Shown here: in pieces, positions 8,734-17,307 of the stretch | How positions within the stretch are numbered: position 1 is the first letter of the stretch | Layout of the letters: each line of letters starts with the position of its first letter | NCBI GenBank assembly: GCA_963848355.1 | Contig: CAWKDG010000001.1 | Location: 682,001-746,000 of the forward strand | Reading direction: 5' to 3' | DNA length: 64,000 nucleotides | Origin: CAWKDG01 sp963848355 | GTDB lineage: Bacteria; Actinomycetota; Acidimicrobiia; Acidimicrobiales; UBA8190 | Made by a program: the position numbers and the translations under genes | Notes under the pieces: model-generated | Seen by the model: only the letters and a program-made list of their open reading frames with translations | Databases searched by the model: none | What the model was told of the DNA's origin: nothing

Positions 8734-9132
8734 TCAGCGCGTTGCCCGTGGAATCGCCAGACGCGACCGAAACGCCTGCGCGCTCTCGACCATCGTCCCG
8801 AGCTGTCGCACCCGCTCGACCAGAGCGCGATCAGACGTCACCACCACCGTGTCCGCCGGTCGGGCCAAGCCGCTCACCATCTCGACGATGGCGTCGTCAG
8901 CAGCGTTCGGCCCGCCGGGGGCAAACCGGACCTGTACCCCGGCCGTCGCCGCCTCGTCCTCCTCCCCCGTAGCGGGGCGGCCGTCGAAGACCACGGTGAT
9001 CTCGGTGTCATCTCCCAGGCGGGAGAGGTCTGCGACCAAGCGCCGTCGCGCCGCTCCACGATCTCGCCACCAGCCGTCGGGCCGGGAGCCGATGACGTTC
9101 ATCCCGTCGACGATGAGGATTGGGCAGGTCAT
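8734..9132 (-). CDS. NYN-domain (YacP-like, PIN-fold) RNase
   Basis: A 132-residue protein that is essentially one NYN domain. The opening strand ILIVDGMNVIGSRPDGWW supplies the first acidic residue and Asn; VVFDGRP (about residue 50) and TSDRALVERVRQLG (about residue 100) supply the other conserved acidic positions of the PIN-like active site. NYN/YacP proteins cleave structured RNA; the substrate here is unknown. It stands alone between the LLM oxidoreductase and the serine hydrolase, all on the minus strand. Confidence 0.8.
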   Translation of the reverse strand: MTCPILIVDGMNVIGSRPDGWWRDRGAARRRLVADLSRLGDDTEITVVFDGRPATGEEDEAATAGVQVRFAPGGPNAADDAIVEMVSGLARPADTVVVTSDRALVERVRQLGTMVESAQAFRSRLAIPRATR

Positions 9133-9209
9133 CGTCCGTGCTCAGCAGCCTTCACGCCGACAGTCTCTCACTCGGCCCTTGCCGCGCGAGCGGAGTCTCA
9201 GCTTCGGGG

Positions 9210-10232
9210 TCAGAGCGGACTTTCGTCGGCGAAAAGGGGCGCCAGTCCGAAGGCGATTCGTTGCTGCTCGCTTGCCCGTGCCACGTTGGCCAGGACGATC
9301 ACCGCTCGACCCGAACGAGGAGCGAGCCCTATGAAGGACGAATATCCACCGGTCTGGCCGTTGAGCCAGACCACTTTCGTTCTCGTCCCCGGGAGCGATT
9401 CGATGACCCAGAACATCCCTCTCGCCCGGTTGCGCCCACCGGTCGCAACGCCTTCAATCGGTGTCAACGAGCCGCTTCCCGGCGCCGAGCCGTCCAACAG
9501 GCCCACGGCAAGCCGGGCCATGTCGCCGACCGTGCTGATGGCGCCGCCCGCCGGCGCATAGCCGCCCATCGTCCACGGCGGTCGCCGCCGGCCCATCGAT
9601 GACCAGCCGGGCAGGGCCCTCTGTCGTGGGTCTGCCACGGCCGAGGCGGTCATCCGTAGCGGAGCGAAGATCCGCTCGGTCATCAAAGGCCCGTAGTCGG
9701 CGCCCGCGCCGAGAGCGAGGAGTTGTCCGAGGACGGCAGCGCCCAGGTTCGAATACCTGAACTGTCCTCGGCCCCAGAGCCGTTGGCGAGCGGCCACCCT
9801 CAGCACGCCCGAAGGCGTTGTCCCTCGATAGGGATCCGTTCCCAGCAAGTGGAAGCGCTCCGCTCGGAGCACCATGACCAAACTCCGAGGTAGTCGCGGC
9901 AGGCCGGAGGTGTGGGTACACAGTTCTCTCAGGGAGATGGATCCGAACCCGGTCCCTGCGCCGGCCGGGAGAAGGGCGGCGATCGTGGTATCCAAAGAAA
10001 CCTCGCCGCGATCGACGGCGTCGGCCAGCAGCATGCCGGTCAGCGCCTTCGTGATCGAGCCGATCTCGAAGCGTGTCTCAGGGTCCGCGTCGATGAAAGC
10101 ACACCTGGTGTTCGGAGAGGCGGAGAGATCGACCAGGGCGGCGGCGACGCTTCTCGCCCGACGCCCGGCAAGTGCCAGGAGGTCAGCGGCAAATTCCTGA
10201 TCATCCTGGCCATCAGGTCGGTGGTTCACCAC
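9210..10232 (-). CDS. Serine hydrolase of the beta-lactamase/esterase (class C-like) family
   Basis: A 340-residue protein with the penicillin-binding fold: the Ser-x-x-Lys nucleophile motif in EIGSITKALTGMLLAD (about residue 55), the Tyr-x-Asn motif in FRYSNLGAAVLG (about residue 150) and a C-terminal NGQTGGYSSF segment replacing the KTG box, as is usual for EstB-like members. No signal peptide or clear membrane anchor, so it is probably cytoplasmic. These enzymes are usually esterases or peptidases rather than true beta-lactamases. It is not obviously in an operon. Confidence 0.85.
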   Translation of the reverse strand: MVNHRPDGQDDQEFAADLLALAGRRARSVAAALVDLSASPNTRCAFIDADPETRFEIGSITKALTGMLLADAVDRGEVSLDTTIAALLPAGAGTGFGSISLRELCTHTSGLPRLPRSLVMVLRAERFHLLGTDPYRGTTPSGVLRVAARQRLWGRGQFRYSNLGAAVLGQLLALGAGADYGPLMTERIFAPLRMTASAVADPRQRALPGWSSMGRRRPPWTMGGYAPAGGAISTVGDMARLAVGLLDGSAPGSGSLTPIEGVATGGRNRARGMFWVIESLPGTRTKVVWLNGQTGGYSSFIGLAPRSGRAVIVLANVARASEQQRIAFGLAPLFADESPL

Positions 10233-10360
10233 GGCCCGAATCTAATGAACGTTCCCCTCCGAGCATGTTGACCCAAGGTTCTCGGAACGCGGTGTATCGG
10301 CCCTACAGCGATCGGTATGGGTCAGCCATGGTTCGACTGCCTGAGGTGCCTGCGAGATGT

Positions 10361-11050
10361 CTACAGTCCATGGGCTACTCGGCCGCCCTGCCGGGGTCCG
10401 AGTGCAGTGATGATGGCGGTGCCTGCGACGAAGGCCAGGGTGGCGCAGAGGGAGGCACCGAGGTTGTGTGGTGGTCTGGAGGACCAGATCCACGGGGTTC
10501 GCCAGGCGTTCAAGATCGCGCACTCACTGAGCACGAGAAAGGTCATCGGCCCGAGCCAGGAGAGCCCTCCGCCGACCACGGCGGCCGAGAGCATGCCGAT
10601 GCCGGCGATACCGGCGATGTTGCGCAGGATGTCGAGAGTGCCGCCGGGCAGATCTGCGCCTGAGGCTCCGGCACTGAGCAAGCCGACGGCTATTCCGGTG
10701 AGGGCTACAGCGGTGCCGAACCGGAGGTACGGAAGCCAACGACCTGTGGCGCGTTCAGGCTCGCCGATCGGACTGTACGTGGTAACGGCGATGACCGACG
10801 CCGTTCCAGCCTCCAGCAACACCGGCAGCTGCTGGGTGAGCGGGCCGATACTGGGTACCCAGTGCCATGCGAGGCAGCCGCGCAAGGCGAGGCTGCAACC
10901 AACAAGCGCCGCCAGAGCGACGGGGACGCGCCGGCTGGCGACGTAAAGACGGGCCAGTCGTGACCCGGCTGCAGCACTGCCCCAGCTTGGCCGTGCCGGG
11001 GGGATTCTCGTCTCAGCTCCCTCACGCGTTCGTAGATGGACGGTGGTCAC
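10361..11050 (-). CDS. Multi-pass membrane protein, last gene of the ECF/ABC operon
   Basis: A 229-residue protein from a GTG that overlaps the upstream gene's TGA (GTGA), so it is probably translationally coupled. After a basic 35-residue N-terminus it has about six hydrophobic segments (for example VPVALAALVGCSLALRG and LRFGTAVALTGIAVGLLSAG). No family is recognised. Being the fifth consecutive overlapping gene after an ECF sigma factor, an ABC ATPase and another membrane protein, it most likely forms the second permease subunit of the same transporter; that role is inferred from context only. Confidence 0.65.
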   Translation of the reverse strand: MTTVHLRTREGAETRIPPARPSWGSAAAGSRLARLYVASRRVPVALAALVGCSLALRGCLAWHWVPSIGPLTQQLPVLLEAGTASVIAVTTYSPIGEPERATGRWLPYLRFGTAVALTGIAVGLLSAGASGADLPGGTLDILRNIAGIAGIGMLSAAVVGGGLSWLGPMTFLVLSECAILNAWRTPWIWSSRPPHNLGASLCATLAFVAGTAIITALGPRQGGRVAHGL

Positions 11051-12501
11051 GGGACCTGTGCCAGGGTGATGCGGCCCGATCGAAGGGCCGCTAGGTGAGC
11101 AGCCAGCCAGGCACGCTGGACGCTGGGTGCGAGGGCCGCAAACCGATGCGCGGCTTGGGCGGCGGCACCCGGAAGCGAACCGGGGCTGTCGAGCAAGGCT
11201 GCTTCGATCGCTGCCTGGGCCGGGTCGCCGAGGGTCCCTCCGGCGGGGCCGATGCACCCGTCCACGAAGGCGGCCTGCGCGTTCGCCAGGGGTTGTGAGC
11301 GGGGCGGTTCCGGCTGGCTCGGCACCTCAGTAAGCGCCAGGTGCAGCACCGGTGGGTTGCCCGTGAGGGTCGCGCTGGCACCGACCAAGGTGCCGAGCTC
11401 CGTGGGGCTCACGGCCACCTCGTTCACCGGGACGGTCGAGGAAGCACCCTGCTCGACACGCACCGGGGCCCCGGGCAGCCCTGCTACCTCGCGTAACAGC
11501 GGGTTCAAGGCGGCAACGAGATCAGGCAGGTAGACCCGGAAGGCGGGATGGACGCAGACGGGGATCGCTCCTTGCTGGCAGACGGGTGTGTAGGCGGTGG
11601 GCCGGTCGCTGGCGGCATCGTGCACGGCAGGGATGACCACACCATTGGCCACGACGCGGGCGGTGCCGGCCAGGCCGACCCCGGTGGCGGCTGCCGCCAG
11701 TCCTATCGCGGTCACCACGACGGCAGCGCGCCATACGGTCCGGCTGCCCGACGCGGTCGCCAGTCCGAGTCCACCGAGGACCGCGACAGTGATCCCGGCG
11801 AAGAACATGATCTGGACGATGTAGAGGTCGGGGAAGTAGTGGAAGAACACTCCGGCATCCCCGTGTGGCACCGAGTTCATCGGCGAGAGAAGCGCAAAGG
11901 TGGGTTGCGACTCCGTGAGGACGACCCGGGACGCAGCTATGAGCACCAGGAATGCCACGAGCGCAGCCAGCGGGGCAGTGAACCGTCCCGGCAGCGAGAC
12001 TCCCGCGGTAAACCCCAGCGCGCAGAAGGCGCACAGGACTGCGGCTCCGGCCGCCACCGGCCACCACGGCGGCCCACCCCAGCTGGCCTGGGTCGCCGTG
12101 AATCCATAGAGGACCGCGACGCATCCGAGGAACGCGGCGAGGACCCAGGTGGTCGTGGCGGAAAACAAGGCGAGTGCGGTGGTCCAGCGCGGCCGGGCGG
12201 CGCTCGTGGTCAGCTCGACGATCTGGCGCCGTCCCTCGCGCGATCCGGCCCAGGCCGCCATACCCGCGGCGAACACCGAGAAGTCGGGGGCGAGGCCATT
12301 GAGGATCACCGATGACCGCACAAACCAAAACGGGGGATAGCCCGCGGCCCTCGTGAAGGGGTCGAAGTAGAACAGCGCGCCGAGCAGCGGGAGTAGCCCG
12401 ATCATCGTGCTGTGGCGAAGCTCGAGGCACAGCAACCGCCTCCGACCCGTCGGGCGAACACGCGATCGTCGAGGCCGGAGCGGGAGCGTCAGCGTGGTCA
12501 A
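11047..12501 (-). CDS. Large membrane protein, probable ABC-2-type permease with extracytoplasmic domain
   Basis: About 484 residues if it begins at the TTG that overlaps the ATPase stop (TTGA); longer in-frame starts inside the ATPase gene are unlikely. Hydrophobic segments occur around residues 30-50, 65-80, 110-135, 145-175, 185-200, 230-245 and 250-275, followed by a soluble C-terminal half of roughly 200 residues containing two Cys in the segment VCQQGAIPVCVHP. That layout suits an ABC-2 permease with an external domain. Family membership is not recognised with certainty. Partner ATPase lies directly upstream. Confidence 0.65.
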   Translation of the reverse strand: MTTLTLPLRPRRSRVRPTGRRRLLCLELRHSTMIGLLPLLGALFYFDPFTRAAGYPPFWFVRSSVILNGLAPDFSVFAAGMAAWAGSREGRRQIVELTTSAARPRWTTALALFSATTTWVLAAFLGCVAVLYGFTATQASWGGPPWWPVAAGAAVLCAFCALGFTAGVSLPGRFTAPLAALVAFLVLIAASRVVLTESQPTFALLSPMNSVPHGDAGVFFHYFPDLYIVQIMFFAGITVAVLGGLGLATASGSRTVWRAAVVVTAIGLAAAATGVGLAGTARVVANGVVIPAVHDAASDRPTAYTPVCQQGAIPVCVHPAFRVYLPDLVAALNPLLREVAGLPGAPVRVEQGASSTVPVNEVAVSPTELGTLVGASATLTGNPPVLHLALTEVPSQPEPPRSQPLANAQAAFVDGCIGPAGGTLGDPAQAAIEAALLDSPGSLPGAAAQAAHRFAALAPSVQRAWLAAHLAALRSGRITLAQVP

Positions 12502-13241
12502 GACCGTGCCCCATGCAACACCGCGGTGTAGCCCCGTTCCAATGGCGCGTCGCCCAAGCCGTGCTCCTCGCCCCGTGCCGTCAACTCGTCGGGCGTGCCC
12601 CGAAACACGATGTGTCCCCGGTCCATGAGAGCCACCTCGGTGCACGACGCTCCGACGTCTTCGACCAGATGCGTGCTCACGACCACCGTGGCCGTCTTAC
12701 CCATCTCGCGCAGCACGGCCCGGAACTGCACCCGCTGCTCGGGGTCGAGCCCGGCGGTCGGCTCGTCCAACAACAGCAGCTCAGGGTCGTTGACGATGGC
12801 CTGGGCGATCCCTACCCGGCGCAACATCCCACCCGAGAGGGTGCGCAGCTTGGCTCTGGCCCACTCGCCGAGCTCGACCCGCTCCACGGCGGCGGCCACT
12901 GCCGCGGGTATCCGAGCGGGGGGCATTTCCTTCAAGAGCGCGAAGTACTCGACGAACTCGACGACCGTAAACCCCGGGTAATAGCCGAGGTTCTGAGGCA
13001 GGTAGCCCAGTCGGCGGCGGATCTCGCGACGCTGGCCGTGGTTCGCTGGATCGCGGCCCAACAGCTGCAACCTTCCCGAGGAGGGTTGCAGCACTGTGGC
13101 CATCATCCGCAACAGTGAAGTCTTGCCGGCCCCGTTCGGGCCGAGCAGCCCGAAGACCCCGGGACCGACTTGCAGGTCAACTCCGGCCACAGCTTGGGTA
13201 CGGCCGAAGCGTCTGGTCAGTTCGTCGGTGTCGATGTTCAT
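12498..13241 (-). CDS. ABC transporter ATP-binding protein
   Basis: A 247-residue nucleotide-binding domain. Walker A is GLLGPNGAGKTS (about residues 31-42), the Q-loop is in LGYLPQNLG, the signature is LSGGMLRRVGIAQ and Walker B is LLLLDEPTAGLD. The LPQNLGYYPGFTVVEF sequence resembles ATPases of ABC-2 exporters. Its ATG overlaps the TGA of the upstream membrane-protein gene (ATGA), and its own TGA overlaps the next start, so stoichiometric coupled translation is likely. Substrate is unknown. The frame is open far upstream but the family start is the ATG opening MNIDTDELTRRFG. Confidence 0.93.
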   Translation of the reverse strand: MNIDTDELTRRFGRTQAVAGVDLQVGPGVFGLLGPNGAGKTSLLRMMATVLQPSSGRLQLLGRDPANHGQRREIRRRLGYLPQNLGYYPGFTVVEFVEYFALLKEMPPARIPAAVAAAVERVELGEWARAKLRTLSGGMLRRVGIAQAIVNDPELLLLDEPTAGLDPEQRVQFRAVLREMGKTATVVVSTHLVEDVGASCTEVALMDRGHIVFRGTPDELTARGEEHGLGDAPLERGYTAVLHGARS

Positions 13242-13960
13242 GACGCTCCTTTGGGAACACGGGTGGCAAAGAGCACAACAGCGGCGCAGCCGGCCGCGAA
13301 GAGTAAGTAAGGAGCCACGAGGGCTGAGTCGGTGATCGCCGAGCTCCAGTGGCCCAAGCTTGCTTGGGCCGCCAACACTGTGATTACCCAGCCGGCCATT
13401 CCGGCCGCCGCGCCCACGTTCGCCGAGCGAGCGACGGTCGCCGCCGCCAAAGCCAGCGCTGACACGGCTGTCATCGGCACAAGCCAGCCAAAGGTGACGG
13501 ACGCGGCCAGACCTGACGCGCCCGAGGCGACCAGGCCCAACCCTGCGTTGACGGCGAGCACCGCCACCGCCCGTACGAGGAGCACCATCCGGTCGCTCAC
13601 CGCCATGCTGCACGACAGCTCCCAGGCCGGGTCCATCCCCGGCCCATACGCGTAGGCGATCCCCGCCCCCGCAAGCGCTGGAGCCAAGAGCGCGACCAGC
13701 GGCTGTCCCGAGCCCAGCGTCGCCGCCGCCCCCACCCCGAGCACCACCACCGTCGACATCAGCCATCCGGCCAACAGCGAAGGAGTGGACACGAGCGCCC
13801 GGGCCAAGCCTGGCGAGCGCAAGACGCTGGCAGCGCGGCGCTCCAGCCACCTCGGCTGGCGCCGCCACACCTCCGCCGCCACCGCTCTCCACACCCTGTC
13901 GAGGTCGACATCTGGCGGCGCCCCTTCCCATGCCGGTCTACTCGTTTGCATATCGCTCAT
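13238..13960 (-). CDS. Membrane protein co-encoded with an ECF sigma factor
   Basis: A 240-residue protein. A charged cytoplasmic N-terminus of about 55 residues (MSDMQTSRPAWEGAPPDVDL onward) precedes roughly six membrane segments. Its start overlaps the sigma-factor stop by one base (TGATG). Position directly behind the sigma gene and topology (soluble N-terminus, membrane C-terminus) suit an anti-sigma factor, but no zinc-finger HxxxCxxC motif is present, so a role as a permease subunit of the downstream ABC system is equally possible. Function unproven. Confidence 0.65.
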   Translation of the reverse strand: MSDMQTSRPAWEGAPPDVDLDRVWRAVAAEVWRRQPRWLERRAASVLRSPGLARALVSTPSLLAGWLMSTVVVLGVGAAATLGSGQPLVALLAPALAGAGIAYAYGPGMDPAWELSCSMAVSDRMVLLVRAVAVLAVNAGLGLVASGASGLAASVTFGWLVPMTAVSALALAAATVARSANVGAAAGMAGWVITVLAAQASLGHWSSAITDSALVAPYLLFAAGCAAVVLFATRVPKGAS

Positions 13961-14514
13961 CAGGAATCTCCCTCCACCGCCAACCGGTCACCGAGAGCCG
14001 CCCGCAGCATCCGCCGAGCCCGATGGGCCCGGCTTTTCACCGTCCCCTCCGGAACGCCCATCAACGCGGCCACCTCAGCCACCGGCCGGTCCTCGACACA
14101 CAGGAGCTGCCACGTCTCCCGGTCCGGCGCGCCGGGAGGACCCAAGGCAGCCGCCGCCTTCTCCAAGTCCATCCGGGACAGCACCGCCTCGGTCGCATCG
14201 CCGAGGTCGCCCAGGTCCGCCTCCACCACAGCGGGCAGCACAAGCTCCGCCGGTCCGCGGCGGCGCAAGAACATGGCCCCCTGGCGTCGAGCGATCCCCC
14301 AGAGCCAGCCCCCTGCCGTCCCCTCGGGCCGGTAGCGGGCGGCCCCCCGCCACACCCCGAGAAAGGTCTCTTGCAACACATCCTCCACATCCGCGGCAGG
14401 CAACACCACCCGCAGGCGAGCCGCCAGCCAGGGCGCATGGCGGGAAAACAACACCCGAAGTGCTCCGTCATCACCAGCAGCGACCCGGGCGATCAGCCCG
14501 TCGTCATCCATCAC
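13960..14514 (-). CDS. RNA polymerase ECF-type sigma factor
   Basis: A 184-residue sigma-70-family protein with region 2 (about residues 20-75, including VEDVLQETFLGVWRGAARY) and region 4 (about 120-175, with VAALMGVPEGTVKSRAHRAR as the helix-turn-helix). No region 1 or 3, hence ECF. It heads a five-gene overlapping operon encoding membrane proteins and an ABC ATPase, so it probably controls that operon and perhaps itself. No anti-sigma with a canonical zinc motif is seen. The upstream 467 bases are gene-free and should hold the promoter. Confidence 0.92.
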   Translation of the reverse strand: MMDDDGLIARVAAGDDGALRVLFSRHAPWLAARLRVVLPAADVEDVLQETFLGVWRGAARYRPEGTAGGWLWGIARRQGAMFLRRRGPAELVLPAVVEADLGDLGDATEAVLSRMDLEKAAAALGPPGAPDRETWQLLCVEDRPVAEVAALMGVPEGTVKSRAHRARRMLRAALGDRLAVEGDS

Positions 14515-14981
14515 TCCTCTATTGCACTACGAGGGGGATCGGTTCACGAAGTCCACCATGTCCCGACGGTCCGACGAGCGGACTCGCGCCGCCTTCCCCA
14601 ACCGCCAGGATCGATCGAGGTCACCTGCTCCCCCGCCCAGGGAGGGCAGCCGGCGACATCCCGGTTCGGGCAGGACTCACGTGGGATACCGACCTCTGAT
14701 GGGCCCGCCGGCAGCGGTCGCCCGGGAGCGAACGGCTGCCGTTCATTTTGCGGGTGGCGCGGAATCGGCGATCCGGTCGTCGTCGAGAGGGCGCATGATG
14801 TACGGAATCCGATTGCCGACCCCCCACCGCCGTCACCCGTCCGGCCAACACACCCGTCAGGACTGGCACATCCAGGACGGGTGTCATCTGCGATCTCAGT
14901 GCCGCCGAGGCTGTTGACCAGCACTAGCGAGTCCCGCGACATCGCACCGGTGCGGTGCTGGGCGAGACACACTGGACACCC
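14515..14981. other. Gene-free interval upstream of the ECF operon
   Basis: About 467 bases between the divergent sigma-factor gene and the alpha/beta hydrolase gene. Open frames occur on both strands but lack family motifs, plausible ribosome-binding sites and typical codon pattern. The interval must contain the promoters of both flanking genes; I could not pick out a convincing -35/-10 pair for an ECF sigma factor. The ACACCCGTC / GACGGGTG elements around 14850-14883 form an imperfect inverted repeat that could be an operator. Confidence 0.45.
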
Positions 14982-15680
14982 ATGGGTCGGGCGAGCGTCA
15001 ACGGCATCGAGCTGTACTACGAAGTCCACGGCACCGGCCCGGCGCTGCTGCTCGTTCCCGGGCTCGGAGCCGACACGCGCCTCTTCGGCGGGATCATCGG
15101 ACCGCTCGCCGGCACGTGTCAGGTGATCGCGCTTGACCCCCGTGGTGGCGGGCGGAGCGACAAGCCGCCTGGCCCCTACACCATCGAGCTGATGGCCAAC
15201 GACGCGGAAGGGCTTCTCGACGTGCTCGGGATCGAACGCGCCGTCGTGGTTGGCTACTCCATGGGTGGGCGCATCGCCTTGAGCCTCGCCCTTGACCATC
15301 CGACACGCGTGCGCCGGCTGGTCCTAGCCGCCACCAGTGCCACCACGCCGCCGAGCCGCATCCTCAGCCGCCGGTGGCTGGCACTGGAGGTATTGAGCCG
15401 GCTCCCGACGCCCGGCGACAGGCAGCCCCGATGGGCCTGGGAGTGCCAACGCCGGGCGTCTGCTGCCTACGACGCCACCGCCCGCTTGGGTGAGATCGCC
15501 GTTCCCACCCTCATCCTTCATGGCCGGCGTGACCACATCACGCATCTCGCCCTGGCGCGTGAGCTGCACGCGGCGATCGCCGGATCAGCATTGGTCGAAG
15601 TCCCCGGGGGGCATATCTCGCTCGTCACCCGAGAGCGCCGCCGCTTCGCCGAGGAGGTGTCGGCCTTCGTCGCGAGCTGA
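14982..15680 (+). CDS. Alpha/beta-fold hydrolase
   Basis: A 232-residue hydrolase from the ATG opening MGRASVNGIELYYEVHG; a GTG 27 bases upstream is in frame but less family-like. The oxyanion-hole strand is LLLVPGLGADTRLF (about residues 22-35), the nucleophile elbow is VGYSMGGRIAL (Gly-Tyr-Ser-Met-Gly, near residue 90), the acid is in LILHGRRDHIT and the catalytic His is in VPGGHISLV. The core matches 3-oxoadipate enol-lactonase-like hydrolases but no pathway genes are near. Substrate unknown. Confidence 0.87.
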   Translation: MGRASVNGIELYYEVHGTGPALLLVPGLGADTRLFGGIIGPLAGTCQVIALDPRGGGRSDKPPGPYTIELMANDAEGLLDVLGIERAVVVGYSMGGRIALSLALDHPTRVRRLVLAATSATTPPSRILSRRWLALEVLSRLPTPGDRQPRWAWECQRRASAAYDATARLGEIAVPTLILHGRRDHITHLALARELHAAIAGSALVEVPGGHISLVTRERRRFAEEVSAFVAS

Positions 15681-15819
15681 GAGACTTCGTTTCCCGGCGA
15701 ATCCCTCATAGTGGTGTGGGGCGCCCATCGGCAAACAAGCCCGCTGAGGGTTGTAGGACGCGGCCCAGAGGGGATGACTGCTTCTCGACCAAGCCCTCTT
15801 GGATCGGTGCCCGCATTCC

Positions 15820-16182
15820 CTAATGGAACACGCAGGTGATGGCGACAGGCGTCGTTCGACCAGCGGTGACGTGGACGCCCTGAACCTGACAGCTGGAGAT
15901 ACCCCCGGTCTCTCCAGGCTGTCGTCCCGTGACCTCATACGTACCGGCCGGGACGGTCACCGAGAAGCGACCGTCGTCTCCGGCTATCGCCGTGAAGCTG
16001 CCACCAGGAGCCGAAACTCGAACGGTTCCGGAAGATGGCACCCCACCAACATGTGTCTTTACGTTCCCCATGCCGTAGTAAACGCCGACAATGGTGCCGG
16101 TTCCCGACGATCCGCAGGAACCGAGAATCAACCCGAGCGCCACCAAGGAGCCGGCGCAGACCAAGCGTCTGCTTAAGATCAT
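15820..16182 (-). CDS. Small lipoprotein with carboxypeptidase-regulatory-like (beta-sandwich) domain
   Basis: A 120-residue protein. The N-terminus has Arg-Arg, a hydrophobic stretch (LVCAGSLVALGLILG) and a lipobox ending Gly-Ser-Cys near residue 23, so it is probably a membrane-anchored lipoprotein. The mature part has a GDDGRFSVTVPAGTYEVTG motif characteristic of CarboxypepD_reg-like or Cna-B-like folds. Two Cys at the C-terminal end (SSCQVQ and ITCVFH) could form a disulfide. Start chosen at the ATG giving the signal peptide. It is isolated, and no partner is evident. Confidence 0.72.
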   Translation of the reverse strand: MILSRRLVCAGSLVALGLILGSCGSSGTGTIVGVYYGMGNVKTHVGGVPSSGTVRVSAPGGSFTAIAGDDGRFSVTVPAGTYEVTGRQPGETGGISSCQVQGVHVTAGRTTPVAITCVFH

Positions 16183-16430
16183 CACCGACCTTCTGACGGA
16201 CGGCGAACTCGTCAAGTTCCGGGAACGTTTGAGAAAAGCGAAAGGCTGCCGGTGCGCCCTGAAACGTGGCAGCAGGACCACGGCGCGTGTTCGCTATTAG
16301 CCGATCACAGTGGCGGCCGAATCGCTCTGGATCCCCGATTCCGCGCTGCTTGGGCCACCGTGGCCTCTGAGTTCGACCCTGGTCGGGATCAGCACCTTTC
16401 GGCCGCTCAGATCGTCTCTTTGTCGTGGGC

Positions 16431-16919
16431 TCAGGGTTGACGGCCGAGAAACGCAATCAGTCGTGTCTGCATGTCTGCCTCGGCGTTTACCTCGATCTTC
16501 GGTCCGTACTGGCCGCTGTGGCGAAGCATCTCGTCGACTTCTTGGATCCCGTCGAACATGCGAGTCACCTCGACAGCGTCGAGCATCTCGTCGAATCCGG
16601 TCGCGCGGGCAAGGTCCCAGGTGTGAATCAGAGCGTCAGGAAGGACGAACATCATCACTGCGTCTTCGAGTTGATGACGGCCAGCCCTCAGCCACGCCCT
16701 GGCCGGGCCTGTATCGACTGAGGGCCCGGCGCGAAGGGTGATCCCCGCTCCGTCGTTGAGGAAAGAGGGCACCCCATCGACGAGGTGCCGCACAATGTCC
16801 GACGCTATCCACCCTTCGCACGGTGCAGGGAGTAACCAGGCGGCGTCCTGAACCGCCTCAGCGCGGCGCGTGAAACCGGACGCGACTACCCGATATCGCT
16901 CTGCACTCTCACACGCCAC
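16431..16919 (-). CDS. TIGR03086-like DinB-superfamily metal-binding protein, apparently internally shortened
   Basis: A 162-residue protein of the mycothiol-dependent maleylpyruvate-isomerase/DinB type. It has the N-terminal SPCEGW-like block (PAPCEGWIASDIVRHLVDG, about residues 31-49) carrying the first His, and the second metal motif PDALIHTWDLARATG near residue 95, then the typical QTRLIAFLGR ending. From memory the family is about 185-195 residues, and the stretch between GRHQLEDA and VMMFVLPDALIH that normally holds about 25 residues seems to be missing. The flanking motifs stay in frame, so it may still fold or may be a decaying copy. Confidence 0.72.
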   Translation of the reverse strand: MACESAERYRVVASGFTRRAEAVQDAAWLLPAPCEGWIASDIVRHLVDGVPSFLNDGAGITLRAGPSVDTGPARAWLRAGRHQLEDAVMMFVLPDALIHTWDLARATGFDEMLDAVEVTRMFDGIQEVDEMLRHSGQYGPKIEVNAEADMQTRLIAFLGRQP

Positions 16920-17307
16920 AACGTCAGATTTTGCTCCATCTGGAGCAAGTCTGTCCGGGAGAGCCGGTTCTGTGGGCCCTGGTAGGGGTCAGCGCGACCA
17001 ACCTCGCCCCGAGGCGCTTGGCGGGCGGGTCAGCCCTGCGCCGTCCACGAAGAGGGCACGGCACAGCCTGGCCCCTGACGTGGTGGCGGTCCCGTCCGAC
17101 CGCCGTGTCGACCGGTGAGGTCGTTCCGGGGTCCTATTGGGGGACATTTGATCAATGGTTGCGGGCGGCATGACATCGAACCTCCACAGTGGGCCCACGG
17201 ACAAGGCCAGCCTCGCCACGTGACATCTGGGCTCGTTGCACCAGGCGTCTACCCAGAGACACAGGGTCTGGCACGGATGGCGACGAGCGGTGGAAGGGAC
17301 GAACCAA
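16920..17307. other. Gene-free interval upstream of the FtsH-like protease gene
   Basis: About 390 bases between divergent genes. Short open frames on both strands show no family motif. Around 17130-17165 a stretch reading TTGGGGGACATTTGATCAAT recalls the terminal sequence style of some insertion elements, but no second copy or transposase was found. The interval should contain the promoter for the protease gene. Confidence 0.4.

Noticed and set aside
14522..14917. Open frame of 131 codons upstream of the hydrolase gene
   Set aside because: Arg/Pro/Ser-rich low-complexity translation without motif or ribosome-binding site.
17130..17165. Insertion-sequence end resembling GGGGACATTTGATC
   Set aside because: No second copy, target duplication or transposase was found.
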